Below, piece after piece: positions 41,627 to 49,880 of a stretch of 53,466 nucleotides of DNA; position 1 is the stretch's first letter, and each line of letters opens with the position of its first letter. This stretch comes from UBA1562 sp041653955 (lineage in GTDB: Bacteria > Omnitrophota > Gorgyraeia > Gygaellales > Profunditerraquicolaceae), in NCBI GenBank assembly GCA_041653955.1, contig JBAZEH010000007.1, forward strand, positions 1 through 53,466. Reading direction: 5' to 3'. The position numbers were made by a program, and so were the translations under genes. The notes under the pieces are model-generated. The model saw only the letters and a program-made list of their open reading frames with translations, did no database searches and was not told the DNA's origin.

Positions 41627-42328
41627 TTATTTATTAAAACGGAAGTTAGCGAGGTCCGCATCCTGCATCAGGTAATCTTTCTGCTCCAGGCGCAATTTAC
41701 CCTGCTGTTTGGCCTGCGATTCTCCTCCGGCCTGTATATAATCATTGAAACTTATGATCTCCGCGCGTATAAAACCGTGTTGTATATCGGAATGTATGGC
41801 GCCTGCCGCCTCCCAGGCAGTCGCGCCCTTCCTTATCAGCCAGGCGCGAGTCTCCTTTTCTCCGGAGGTAAAAAAACTTATAAACCCTCCTTCTTTAAGG
41901 GCCCTGGATAACAATCCGTTAGGCTCCGCTGATTCCTCTTCCCTGGCGGAGATAACCGGCCTGCTGGTAAGAAGGCCGTATCCTGAAATAAGTTTTTTCT
42001 CTTCTTCAGACAGGCCTAAATTAAAAACTAATTGTTCCTTCTCTAATGTGGATTTGATCTTGCCCAGTAAAGCCTTTTCATCCGCCTGCTCTGTGCGGCC
42101 CAGGCGCGTCTCTACGAATTCCAGGTCTTTAAGGATCAGGTCCGTCTGTGATCCTTCCGATACCAATATTGCGTCTGCTTCTAACGCGGCGTCCTCGCCT
42201 ACGGACTCAACCTGGATATAGGTCTTCTTCTTCGCCTTTACTAACTTATCCACTTCATCAAGGCGAGGGTCTTTTATATTATGTTTTCCCGGGCTGATCC
42301 CGGGTATAGAAAATATCGCGATCTTCAT
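41627..42328 (-). CDS. GTPase-less YchF relative (DUF933/TGS protein)
   Basis: The C-terminal 85 residues are a typical YchF/OLA1 TGS (DUF933) domain: FFTSGEKETRAWLIRKG, AAGAIHSDIQHGFIRAE and KQQGKLRLEQKDYLMQDAD in parts. The N-terminus keeps YchF-like segments such as KDPRLDEVDKLVKAKK, DLILKDLEFVETRL and GLLTSRPV. The P-loop has decayed (SIPGISPGKHN), and the switch regions, G3 and G4 motifs are deleted. So this 233-residue protein cannot bind nucleotide like YchF (about 363). It may bind ribosome or RNA through TGS as a separate factor. It lies between an EF-G-like GTPase and purH. Confidence 0.85.
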   Translation of the reverse strand: MKIAIFSIPGISPGKHNIKDPRLDEVDKLVKAKKKTYIQVESVGEDAALEADAILVSEGSQTDLILKDLEFVETRLGRTEQADEKALLGKIKSTLEKEQLVFNLGLSEEEKKLISGYGLLTSRPVISAREEESAEPNGLLSRALKEGGFISFFTSGEKETRAWLIRKGATAWEAAGAIHSDIQHGFIRAEIISFNDYIQAGGESQAKQQGKLRLEQKDYLMQDADLANFRFNK

Positions 42329-42340
42329 TATCTTCTCCGA

Positions 42341-44299
42341 TTATTGAACTTCGTCCTGTTTCTTGGTAGCCTGGTATTGGTTAATGATATTAGCGGCGAT
42401 CTTATGGGGGACCTCCGCATAATGAGAGAATCTCATGGTATAAGAGCCTCTTCCTCCGGTAATGGAACGCAGGTCATTGGCATAAGTGAACATCTCGGAG
42501 AGAGGTACCTGGGCTTTCAAAACCTGGCTCTTACCCCTGATCTCCATACCCATTATATGCCCGCGCCTGGAATTGATATCTCCCGTTATGCCTCCCAATG
42601 ATTCCTCTGGTATGACGATCTCAACTTCCATAACCGGCTCTAAAAGAGCGGGCCCGGCGCTCTGGATTGCTTTCCTTAAAGCCATTGAACCGGCTATCTG
42701 AAAAGCCATATCCGATGAATCTACTTCGTGGTAAGAGCCGTCGACCAGCCGTACCAGTATATCCACTATAGGATATCCCGCTACCGCCCCCTCTAAACAC
42801 GCCTGCCTTACTCCTTTTTCTACCGAAGGGATGAAGTTCCTCGGTATGGCCCCCCCGAATATCTTATCGACGAATTCAAAGCCCTTTCCTCTTTCCAGCG
42901 GCTCTACCTCAATCCAGCAGTCCCCGTATTGGCCGCGGCCTCCTGACTGGCGCTTAAACTTACCCTGGACCTTTGCGCTTTTGGTAATGCTCTCTTTATA
43001 AGATACTTTTGGGGTGCCCAACTCTACGTCCACATTGAATCTTTTTTTCATACGGGCGACCATAACAGCCAGGTGCAGATCGCCTAACCCGGAGATGATC
43101 AGCTCTTTGGTCTGCGGGTCATGGGTAACCTTAAAAGTAGGGTCTTCGGATGCGAGCTTGCTCAACGCCCCCGAGATCTTCTCTTCATCCTGGCGGGATT
43201 TCGGTTTTACCGAAGCGGATATCGCAGGCTCGGGAAAAATGATAGGATCAAATAAAAACTGGTTCTTCTCATCACAGAGAGAATCAGAAGTCAGGGTCTC
43301 TTTCAGTTTCGCTATAGCTACGATATCCCCGCAGGAAGCCGCGTCCACCGGCCTCTGCTCTTTGCCTTGAAGTATATATATCTGGCCTATCCTCTCTTTT
43401 ATCTTCCTGTTCACATTATAAAACCCGGTGTTAGAAAGAAGAGTTCCGGAAAAAACCCGCAGGCACGTCAACTGTCCGACATAAGGGTCAGATATGCTTT
43501 TGAATACGAAAGCTGAAAATGGCGCGTATTCCTTTAACTCTACCTCTTTCGTATTTTCCATTTTCAAAGGGTCGCCGGCAACCACTGCCGGCCTTTCCAT
43601 GGGAGAAGGCAGGCAGTTGACGATCGTATTAAGCAACTCTTCTATGCCTTTATCGTTCAACGCCGATCCCGATACCACAGGGAACAACCCGCACTTATCC
43701 ACTGCCTGATGTAAGCCCTGTATCAATTCTTCGTCGGTAAATTTTTCCCCTGCCAGGTACCTTTCAAGCAGTTTATCGTCGCTTTCAGCTATAACTTCTA
43801 TCAGGTCGGGAGAGTCCAAAGAGCTGATTATTGATGCCTTTTTAGAAAGGCGCTCCCGTATGTCGGATAATATCCCGGATGCATCCGTTCCCTCTTTATC
43901 GAGCTTATTTATGAATATTACGCACGGCAGCCCCGCTTCCTCAAGATACGCCCATGCCCTCTCGGTGCCTACCTCCACCCCACCTGTAGCATCTACGACC
44001 AGTATGGCTGCATCTACCGCGCGAAGGCCCGAGATGACCTCTCCCGCAAAATCCGCATAACCGGGGGCATCGATGATCTGTATCCTTGAACCCTTATAAT
44101 CGCAAAAGAGCATTCCGGAGTTGATGGAACTCTTCCTCTCTATCTCGTCAAAACCATAATCGCTTAATGTGGTTCCGTCTGAGATGGCGCCTTTTCTTGT
44201 GGTCGCCTTGGCGAAATAAAGGAGGCTTTCTGAAAGCGTGGTTTTCCCTGATTGTGCGTGGCCTAAGAGAATAAGGTTTCTTTTATTATGCACATCCAT
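42341..44299 (-). CDS. EF-G-like translational GTPase (FusA2 type)
   Basis: The G domain has G1 GHAQSGKTT (13-21), G3 DAPGYADF and G4 NKLD. Domains II-V of EF-G follow, with SGGRGQYGDCWIEVEP and the C-terminal domain V HYAEVPHKIA. The length (652) and altered switch I place it with the EF-G-like paralogues (EF-G2 / TTHA1498 type) rather than the main fusA, which usually has about 690 residues and sits with rpsL and rpsG. The paralogue family's role is uncertain. A good promoter and AAGGAG precede it, and it is the first gene of a long operon. Confidence 0.88.
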   Translation of the reverse strand: MDVHNKRNLILLGHAQSGKTTLSESLLYFAKATTRKGAISDGTTLSDYGFDEIERKSSINSGMLFCDYKGSRIQIIDAPGYADFAGEVISGLRAVDAAILVVDATGGVEVGTERAWAYLEEAGLPCVIFINKLDKEGTDASGILSDIRERLSKKASIISSLDSPDLIEVIAESDDKLLERYLAGEKFTDEELIQGLHQAVDKCGLFPVVSGSALNDKGIEELLNTIVNCLPSPMERPAVVAGDPLKMENTKEVELKEYAPFSAFVFKSISDPYVGQLTCLRVFSGTLLSNTGFYNVNRKIKERIGQIYILQGKEQRPVDAASCGDIVAIAKLKETLTSDSLCDEKNQFLFDPIIFPEPAISASVKPKSRQDEEKISGALSKLASEDPTFKVTHDPQTKELIISGLGDLHLAVMVARMKKRFNVDVELGTPKVSYKESITKSAKVQGKFKRQSGGRGQYGDCWIEVEPLERGKGFEFVDKIFGGAIPRNFIPSVEKGVRQACLEGAVAGYPIVDILVRLVDGSYHEVDSSDMAFQIAGSMALRKAIQSAGPALLEPVMEVEIVIPEESLGGITGDINSRRGHIMGMEIRGKSQVLKAQVPLSEMFTYANDLRSITGGRGSYTMRFSHYAEVPHKIAANIINQYQATKKQDEVQ

Positions 44300-44343
44300 A
44301 ATAAATTCTCCTTCTTGCTCTGGGATTAAAGTAAGGAATTTCT

Positions 44344-44372
44344 ATTATATAATAGTGCGGATATGGGGTCAA
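44344..44372 (-). promoter_or_regulatory. Promoter of the EF-G-like/purH/folate operon
   Basis: TTGACC and TATAAT are separated by 17 bp on the minus strand, with an AAGGAG eight bases before the EF-G-like start downstream. It sits in the 90-bp gap after kamA. Confidence 0.8.
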
Positions 44373-44389
44373 GGAGAAAAAGGGCGGCT

Positions 44390-45574
44390 TTACTCCAGGT
44401 ACGTATAGATCTTTCCTTTATAATTACGCAATACGTACTTTCCTTTTGCCTGAGAAAGCACGTAGTTGGGGCCGACCGGTATCTTCCCGCCTCCCCCCGG
44501 GCCGTCTATGACGTAAACAGGAACGGCGTATCCTGAAGTGTGGCCTCTCAGTTTCTCTATTATATTTATACCTGTGGCGACCGGCGTACGAAAATGCTGC
44601 GTCCCCCTTACGGGATCGCACTGATAGATATAATACGGCCTTACCCTTATCTGCAGCAGCTCATGCATAAGGCGTTTCATGATATAGGGCCGGTCGTTTA
44701 TGCCTTTTAATAACACCGTCTGACTGCCTAGCGGTATGCCGCTTTCGGAAAGCATATCGCAGGCGATCTTGCAGCGTTTGGTGATCTCTTTGGGATGATT
44801 AAAGTGTATGCTCAGCCAGATAGGCGAATATTTCTTGAGCATATTAACCAGGTTCTCGGTAATGCGGTGCGGCAGGGTTACCGGTACGCGGGTGCCGATC
44901 CTTAAAAACTCCACGTGCGAGATAGCGCGCAGCTTTTGAAGCAGGCTTTCTATCTCCTCATCATCCATTATAAAAGGGTCACCTCCTGAAATAAGCACAT
45001 CCCTGATCTTCCTGTTTGACCTTATATATTCTATAGCCGCGTCAAATCTTCCGGCAGATTTATCCTCAACGTGTTCTCCTACAAGCCTGCGCCTGGTGCA
45101 ATGACGGCAATACATCGCGCAGGCCTCGGTAGCCAGCAATAACACCCTGTCAGGATAACGATGCACCATATGAGGGGCAGGCGAATCCCTGTCTTCCGCG
45201 CAAGGATCAACCATTTCGTGTGGCCCGACCGCGAACTCCGAAGCCGAAGGTACAGCCTGGCGCCTGATAGGGCAATTGGGGTCTTCCGGGTCCATCAATG
45301 CCGCCCAATAAGGGGTTATCGCTACAGACAGCCTGCCGCTTGCCTTTTTTATCCCCGCTTCTTCATCGGGAGTCAGCTTGACCACCTGGGCAAGATCGTC
45401 TTTACCGCGAATCCTGTGTTTCAATTGCCAGCGCCAATCCTCCCAATCCAGGGGATTAATATCTTTATACAGCGATATCTGCTGATAATCCTGGGATTTC
45501 CTGGATACGCGGGTCTGCGTTGTTATCTCCTGGGTTAATTTCTGATTGTCTAATGCCGTCGCATTATTGCTCAT
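44390..45574 (-). CDS. kamA: Lysine 2,3-aminomutase (KamA-family radical SAM)
   Basis: The radical SAM cluster is CxxxCxxC (Cys152, Cys156, Cys159 in ACAMYCRHCTRRR). The PLP lysine is Lys364 in GGGGKIPVGPNYV. The two Asp residues that bind the lysine side chain in Clostridium KAM (293 and 330) appear conserved here as Asp320 (QCDPVRG) and Asp357 (YVIDGPG). This points to L-lysine rather than glutamate 2,3-aminomutase, with beta-lysine as product. Length 394 is normal. It follows the second ATP-grasp gene by one base. No beta-lysine acetyltransferase (AblB) or EpmA is nearby, so the fate of the product is open. Confidence 0.92.
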   Translation of the reverse strand: MSNNATALDNQKLTQEITTQTRVSRKSQDYQQISLYKDINPLDWEDWRWQLKHRIRGKDDLAQVVKLTPDEEAGIKKASGRLSVAITPYWAALMDPEDPNCPIRRQAVPSASEFAVGPHEMVDPCAEDRDSPAPHMVHRYPDRVLLLATEACAMYCRHCTRRRLVGEHVEDKSAGRFDAAIEYIRSNRKIRDVLISGGDPFIMDDEEIESLLQKLRAISHVEFLRIGTRVPVTLPHRITENLVNMLKKYSPIWLSIHFNHPKEITKRCKIACDMLSESGIPLGSQTVLLKGINDRPYIMKRLMHELLQIRVRPYYIYQCDPVRGTQHFRTPVATGINIIEKLRGHTSGYAVPVYVIDGPGGGGKIPVGPNYVLSQAKGKYVLRNYKGKIYTYLE

Positions 45575-45575
45575 C

Positions 45576-46574
45576 TCAATTCACCCTTCTTTCTGAGGCG
45601 CTCATCAATATCGCCTCTATTATATCTTCATATTTCATACCCGCGGCGTAAGCCATAATGGGGAAATTTGACTCTCTGGGGTTCAGCCCGGGGAGAGGAT
45701 TTATCTCCAATACGTAAGGTATATTATCCTTGCTCAGGCGTATATCGGTACGCGACATATCAAAACAACCGACTGCCTGATGGGTCCTAAGCGCTATCTC
45801 TTTGACCCGTTCTTCCGTATCCTTATCCAGGCGCGCCGGGCAATGGAATGTAGGCACAAGGCCATACTCCGTATTCCCCTGATATTCTTTCATGCGCCAG
45901 GAATAAAAATATTCCCCGCTCTTCTGGCAGCCGGAAAAATCTATCTCCAGAATAGGCAGTATCATCGCCTTCCCATTCTCCAGTATGCCCACAGTCAGCT
46001 CTTTACCCTCTATAAATTCTTCTACAAGGACCTCTTGCCTATACAGCCCTTGTATCTCTTTGATCTTCCTGAGCAAATCGTCCTTCGTATTGACTACATT
46101 GGATACGCTTATCCCTTTTGCTGAACCCTCACGGTTTGGTTTCACTATAAGAGGGAACTCCAGTCCGGGGGCCAGCTCTTCTGCGCCCCTGTTAAAGACC
46201 TGGAAACGGGGAGTAGGGATATTCTCCGCTTTCAATATTTTCTTGGTGAGCGCCTTATTCAAGGAAAGGGCTAAAGAGAAAGTATTTGAACCGGTATAAG
46301 GGATATCAAGATAATCCAGTATGGCGGGTATCTCCGACTCGCGGAATTTTCCGCATTTACCTTCGGCAATATTAAATACGATATCTACGGAGTTATTCTT
46401 AAAATAGGAAAAAAGGTTCTGCTGTTCCACATCCACGGGGAAGACCTCATGGCCCCTGGATTTTAACGCGCAGGATATCGCGTTAATCGTCTCTTCGGAG
46501 TCAAACTCGGAGAAATAATCGGCGGGCTTTGTTTCGTCTTTCTTTTTAAGGTTATAAGTCAGTGCGACTTTCAT
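45576..46574 (-). CDS. D-Ala-D-Ala-ligase-like ATP-grasp protein, copy 2
   Basis: An N-terminal Ddl-type domain (MKVALTYNLKKKDETKPADYF, seen as VALTYNLKKKDE; then IVFNIAEGKCG) is followed by the ATP-grasp domain with VKPNREGSAKGIS, VEEFIEGKELTVGI and the catalytic loop EINPLPGLNPRESNFP near the end. Length 332 is similar to DdlB (306). It is a close relative of the next gene upstream, so the pair arose by duplication. Without mur genes nearby and with kamA one base downstream, I infer an amide ligase that uses beta-lysine or a related amino acid. Ordinary D-Ala-D-Ala ligase activity is the alternative. Confidence 0.88.
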   Translation of the reverse strand: MKVALTYNLKKKDETKPADYFSEFDSEETINAISCALKSRGHEVFPVDVEQQNLFSYFKNNSVDIVFNIAEGKCGKFRESEIPAILDYLDIPYTGSNTFSLALSLNKALTKKILKAENIPTPRFQVFNRGAEELAPGLEFPLIVKPNREGSAKGISVSNVVNTKDDLLRKIKEIQGLYRQEVLVEEFIEGKELTVGILENGKAMILPILEIDFSGCQKSGEYFYSWRMKEYQGNTEYGLVPTFHCPARLDKDTEERVKEIALRTHQAVGCFDMSRTDIRLSKDNIPYVLEINPLPGLNPRESNFPIMAYAAGMKYEDIIEAILMSASERRVN

Positions 46575-47564
46575 CTAATTAAGGTTATGCCTCTTGATCG
46601 CGCTCTCGAGGATCCTACCTATCATCTTGGCATAAGTAATGCCGATCTCTTTAGCCACTATCATAAAGACATCTTCCGTAGATAAAGAAGGGAGGGGATT
46701 TATCTCAAGGACATAGGGGTTGCCCTCTTTATCTACCCTGAAATCCACCCTGCCGAAATCGCGGCACTCAACCGCGTTATAAGTCTTAAGGGCAAGGTCG
46801 GATATTTTTCCGGCAAGTTCCTTATTTATGCGCGGGGGGCACACATACTTCAGTTTATCCGATGTGATACGCGCAAAGGTATAGAATTTATCGTTCAGTT
46901 TGAACTTACCGTCTATCTGTATATGGACGATAGGCATGACCTCGGGGGGATCGTTTCCCACCACCGCCACCGTAAACTCCTGCCCCGATATGAACTCCTC
47001 GACAAGGGCAGGCTGTTTATACGCGTTTATAACATATTCGACCTGTGCCTTAAGTTCTTCCTTATTCCCTACCCGTGAATTCTCACTCAATCCTTTTGAG
47101 GAGCCTTCAAAGCGCGGTTTTACGATGAGGGGGAATTTAAAATGGTTCATGTTTTGGAGATTTTCAGGGGATTTTACCTCAAAGAATTTCGGAGTGGGGA
47201 TATTCTCGGCGATAAAGACTTTCTTGGCCATTATCTTATCAAGGGTAAGGCTTAAGGTCAGCGCGTCCGCGCCAACAAAAGGTATACCGGCCATCTCAAG
47301 CAATATCGGCACCTGGGATTCCCTGTTCCTGCCTGTAAGGCCTTCGGAGATATTAAAAACTATATCAACGTCCAGTTTATCTATCTTTTCCAGGAGATTT
47401 ATGACATTGCCGATCTTTTTTACCTTGAAACCACAGCTTTCAATAGCGGAGGCGATAACGCCTATGGTCGAAGGATGGTCGAACTCGGCATTCGCATCTG
47501 GCGGGTCGTCTTTTTTGAACTCGTAATCCGATTTTAGGTCGTAGGTCAGGCCGACTGTCTTCAT
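46575..47564 (-). CDS. D-Ala-D-Ala-ligase-like ATP-grasp protein, copy 1
   Basis: The layout is the same as in the downstream copy: GLTYDLKSDYEF start, IVFNISEGLTGRNRESQVP, VKPRFEGSSKGLSENS, EEFISGQEFTVAVVG and EINPLPSLSTEDVF. An ATG at 47591 has TTAAGGG seven bases upstream but lies in the loop of an intrinsic terminator. The ATG at 47564 aligns with the start of the paralogue and follows the T-tract with no Shine-Dalgarno. I use 47564, with modest confidence in the start. Either way, the transcript must pass the terminator to express this operon. Function is as for the paralogue: amide bond formation between two small amino compounds. Confidence 0.87.
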   Translation of the reverse strand: MKTVGLTYDLKSDYEFKKDDPPDANAEFDHPSTIGVIASAIESCGFKVKKIGNVINLLEKIDKLDVDIVFNISEGLTGRNRESQVPILLEMAGIPFVGADALTLSLTLDKIMAKKVFIAENIPTPKFFEVKSPENLQNMNHFKFPLIVKPRFEGSSKGLSENSRVGNKEELKAQVEYVINAYKQPALVEEFISGQEFTVAVVGNDPPEVMPIVHIQIDGKFKLNDKFYTFARITSDKLKYVCPPRINKELAGKISDLALKTYNAVECRDFGRVDFRVDKEGNPYVLEINPLPSLSTEDVFMIVAKEIGITYAKMIGRILESAIKRHNLN

Positions 47565-47572
47565 TGAAATAT

Positions 47573-47600
47573 AAAAAAAGGCTCTTTGCATTGAAGAGCC
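47573..47600 (-). terminator. Strong intrinsic terminator/attenuator before the KamA operon
   Basis: A perfect 7-bp stem (GGCTCTT/AAGAGCC) with a 7-nt loop is followed by seven T on the minus strand. The ATP-grasp start codon is only nine bases after the T-tract, so there is no room for a promoter downstream. The operon must be read through this element. Confidence 0.9.
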
Positions 47601-47686
47601 CTTAAGTTTTTACCTGATTTTTTCAACTTAGTGTATTTAACCCCCTTTAAACCTCTTGAAAATATCTCCTAAATGTTGTATCTTAT

Positions 47687-48721
47687 CTATTTTTTATCAC
47701 AACATCTTGGCCTTGTCAAGTATTTTTTGTTTTCCGGGTTCCCCGGGCTATACCGTTTTACCGACGGATAACAATAACAACGGGTAATTTTTCTCTTGCG
47801 CATGGCGGATTTAAGATAATTCAGGTTCAAAAAGAATCTTTTTATCAGCAGGGGCCTTGAAAAGAGCACACACGCCCATGCGCAGATATCGTACAGGGCG
47901 ATAAACGGCATATGCATGAGCAATCCCGGTATTGACTCATTCTTGATAATAGCAAGATAACGGTTCTTCAGCAGGTCAAAATATAGTTCATCGCTTAAAT
48001 ACCTGCGGGCATACGGCCTGCCCATACCGCGCCCTCCCCTTACCGAAGCCCCGCGCGCGTGATAAGCTACCGCCTTAGGGATATAGTATCCCTTCCACCC
48101 GACATTTTGCGCGCGCCAGGCGATATCCAGGTCTTCATAAAAGAAACTGTGTCCGCTGTCAAAATAATCCGGCCCGATCTTTACCTCTTCCAGCATCTCC
48201 CTGCGATAAAATGCCGCTGCTCCGCTTGCGCCAAAAATATATCCTTCCTTGTCAAACTGCCCTTTGTCCGGTAAGCCATACCCTCTTTCTACCGCGGAGC
48301 GGAAGATACTTAAAAATAATCCCGCGCTGTCTATGGTCCTGCCGTCTCTGCGCAAGATCTTCCCGCTGACCATCCCGATACACGTGTCAACCTCAAATCC
48401 TTTTAATGCCTGCATAATGAATTCCGCTTCCAGGACCGTATCGTCATTAAGGCAAAGGATAAAATCGCCTCCACTTATCTCAATCCCCTTATTAACGGAT
48501 TCACAATAAGACAGGTTCCTGGAAGTAGAATATACCCTGACCCCGGGGTGATTATCGCCGATCTTCTGCCTGATATTACGGCCGGGGGAATTATCAATAA
48601 CAAGGATTTCAAGGCTTGCGCAGGATTGTTCTCCCAATGAAGAGAGGCAGGAGTAAATATAATCCTTTGTGCCTGCAGTTGGTACTATAACGCTGACTAT
48701 TTTATTTGACATTCCCGACAT
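47687..48721 (-). CDS. GT2-family glycosyltransferase
   Basis: The GT-A fold is clear: VSVIVPTAGTKDYIYSCLSSL at the start (seen as VSVIVPTAG), the nucleotide-sugar acidic motif LCLNDDTVLE (about 90-99) and the catalytic-base region FFYEDLDIAWRAQNVGW. A C-terminal hydrophobic stretch (about 275-300) may bind the membrane. It is of the rhamnosyltransferase type that builds lipid-linked or surface polysaccharide. It is divergent from the O-antigen ligase gene, with only 22 bases between start codons. Its 3' end contains the -35 box for the KamA operon. Confidence 0.9.
   Translation of the reverse strand: MSGMSNKIVSVIVPTAGTKDYIYSCLSSLGEQSCASLEILVIDNSPGRNIRQKIGDNHPGVRVYSTSRNLSYCESVNKGIEISGGDFILCLNDDTVLEAEFIMQALKGFEVDTCIGMVSGKILRRDGRTIDSAGLFLSIFRSAVERGYGLPDKGQFDKEGYIFGASGAAAFYRREMLEEVKIGPDYFDSGHSFFYEDLDIAWRAQNVGWKGYYIPKAVAYHARGASVRGGRGMGRPYARRYLSDELYFDLLKNRYLAIIKNESIPGLLMHMPFIALYDICAWACVLFSRPLLIKRFFLNLNYLKSAMRKRKITRCYCYPSVKRYSPGNPENKKYLTRPRCCDKK
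47691..47719 (-). promoter_or_regulatory. Candidate promoter of the KamA/ATP-grasp operon
   Basis: A perfect TTGACA lies in the last codons of the GT2 gene, with a weaker -10 (TAAAAA) 17 bp downstream on the minus strand. It would give a leader of about 110-120 nt ending in the terminator next to the ATP-grasp start. Confidence 0.5.
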
Positions 48722-48734
48722 TCTAAAATAGAAT
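48706..48734 (+). promoter_or_regulatory. Promoter of the O-antigen ligase gene, possibly leaderless
   Basis: TTGACA and TAGAAT are separated by 17 bp on the plus strand. The -10 ends nine bases before the ATG at 48744, and no Shine-Dalgarno is present, so the mRNA would start within a few bases of the coding region. The -35 lies inside the GT2 gene's first codons. Confidence 0.65.
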
Positions 48735-48743
48735 TATAGCACA

Positions 48744-49880
48744 ATGCTGATATTCTTTCTAATCCTAATCTTCCTGCGCCCCTTCATCTCATCGCTGGCA
48801 TTCCCTTATCTGAACCTGTTTTATTCTATCCTCTTCCTGTTTTTTATCATCTTATGGATTGCCTGCGGCAAGGCTTCATTGAATAAGGCCGGGAGGCTTA
48901 AATATCCTCTGATTTTATTTTCAGCGGCCCTGATATTATCGCTGTCTTTCTCGGTAGATAAATCAGCAAGTTTCAGGGAACTCTATAAGTATGTCAGCGG
49001 ATTACTGCTGTTGATCGCGGCTGCTAATATGACGCGGGAAGACGGAATACGCGTTATCCGTGCAATCGTTTTTTCAGGACTGATCATCAGTATACTGGCC
49101 ATCTATCAATTCCTGTTCGGATTTCAGAATGTTATGGATTATGTCGCCCAACACGGGATCTCCGACCCTTTTATTTTGGATTATATAAACCGGGGGCGGG
49201 TATTCCTGCCGTTTGTCTCTCCGAACATATTAGCGGGCTATCTGATCATGGTTATTCCGCTTGCCGCAGCTGACAATAAAGAGCCCTGGCTGACAATACC
49301 TTTATGCGCGGCTCTTTTGTTGACCAGGTCCATTGGAGCGCTGATAAGCATATGCCTGGCATTAACCATATATTTTCTCATCCTGGGCAGGTTAAAAAAG
49401 AAAAACGCGATCCTGCTTATATTGATATTAATAATTATCGCCTCGCTATTCATGATCAGGTCGGCCTCCGGGAAGCAGCATTTGCAGCCTGCCTTCTCTA
49501 CGTTAATGAGGTTGAACTATTGGGAGGATACCCTGAAAATAATTGCAAGGTATCCTTTAGCGGGGATAGGAATAGGTAATTTCACCATCATCAATTCCCG
49601 CTATGCCCATAATTCCTACCTGCAGATCTGGTCAGAGATGGGGGTCTTAGGCATAATATCCTTCCTATGGCTTGCTATAGCCGCGCTTAAGCCTATGGCC
49701 GGAAACAATACAGGCCCCCGGGGCGATAAAATAATATCCGGGCTCTTCATAGCGAATACCGCGTTTCTTCTTCATAACCTGCTTGACTTCAGTTTTTACT
49801 TGCCGGAGGTCAGCCTTATCTGGTGGATAAATCTTGGGCTGTTAACCGGGTTTTTCCACTCAAGAAGGCAATCTGCATGA
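48744..49880 (+). CDS. O-antigen ligase/polymerase-like membrane protein
   Basis: About ten TM helices fill 378 residues, with the Wzy_C/WaaL-type segment PLAGIGIGNFTIINSRYAHNSYLQIWSEMG in the main periplasmic loop (about 270-300), seen here as GIGIGNFTIINSRYAHN. This family ligates or polymerises lipid-linked glycan. It points to surface polysaccharide, in line with the adjacent GT2. Its stop overlaps the start of the EamA transporter as ATGA. Confidence 0.88.
   Translation: MLIFFLILIFLRPFISSLAFPYLNLFYSILFLFFIILWIACGKASLNKAGRLKYPLILFSAALILSLSFSVDKSASFRELYKYVSGLLLLIAAANMTREDGIRVIRAIVFSGLIISILAIYQFLFGFQNVMDYVAQHGISDPFILDYINRGRVFLPFVSPNILAGYLIMVIPLAAADNKEPWLTIPLCAALLLTRSIGALISICLALTIYFLILGRLKKKNAILLILILIIIASLFMIRSASGKQHLQPAFSTLMRLNYWEDTLKIIARYPLAGIGIGNFTIINSRYAHNSYLQIWSEMGVLGIISFLWLAIAALKPMAGNNTGPRGDKIISGLFIANTAFLLHNLLDFSFYLPEVSLIWWINLGLLTGFFHSRRQSA

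Noticed and set aside
41608..41661. Upstream extension of purH
   Set aside because: The extra 18 residues do not fit the family, and a strong AAGGAG points to the ATG at 41607.
44390..45574. Glutamate 2,3-aminomutase or EpmB
   Set aside because: Asp320 and Asp357 match the lysine-binding pair of lysine aminomutase, the length is full (EpmB is shorter), and no EpmA or EF-P gene is close.
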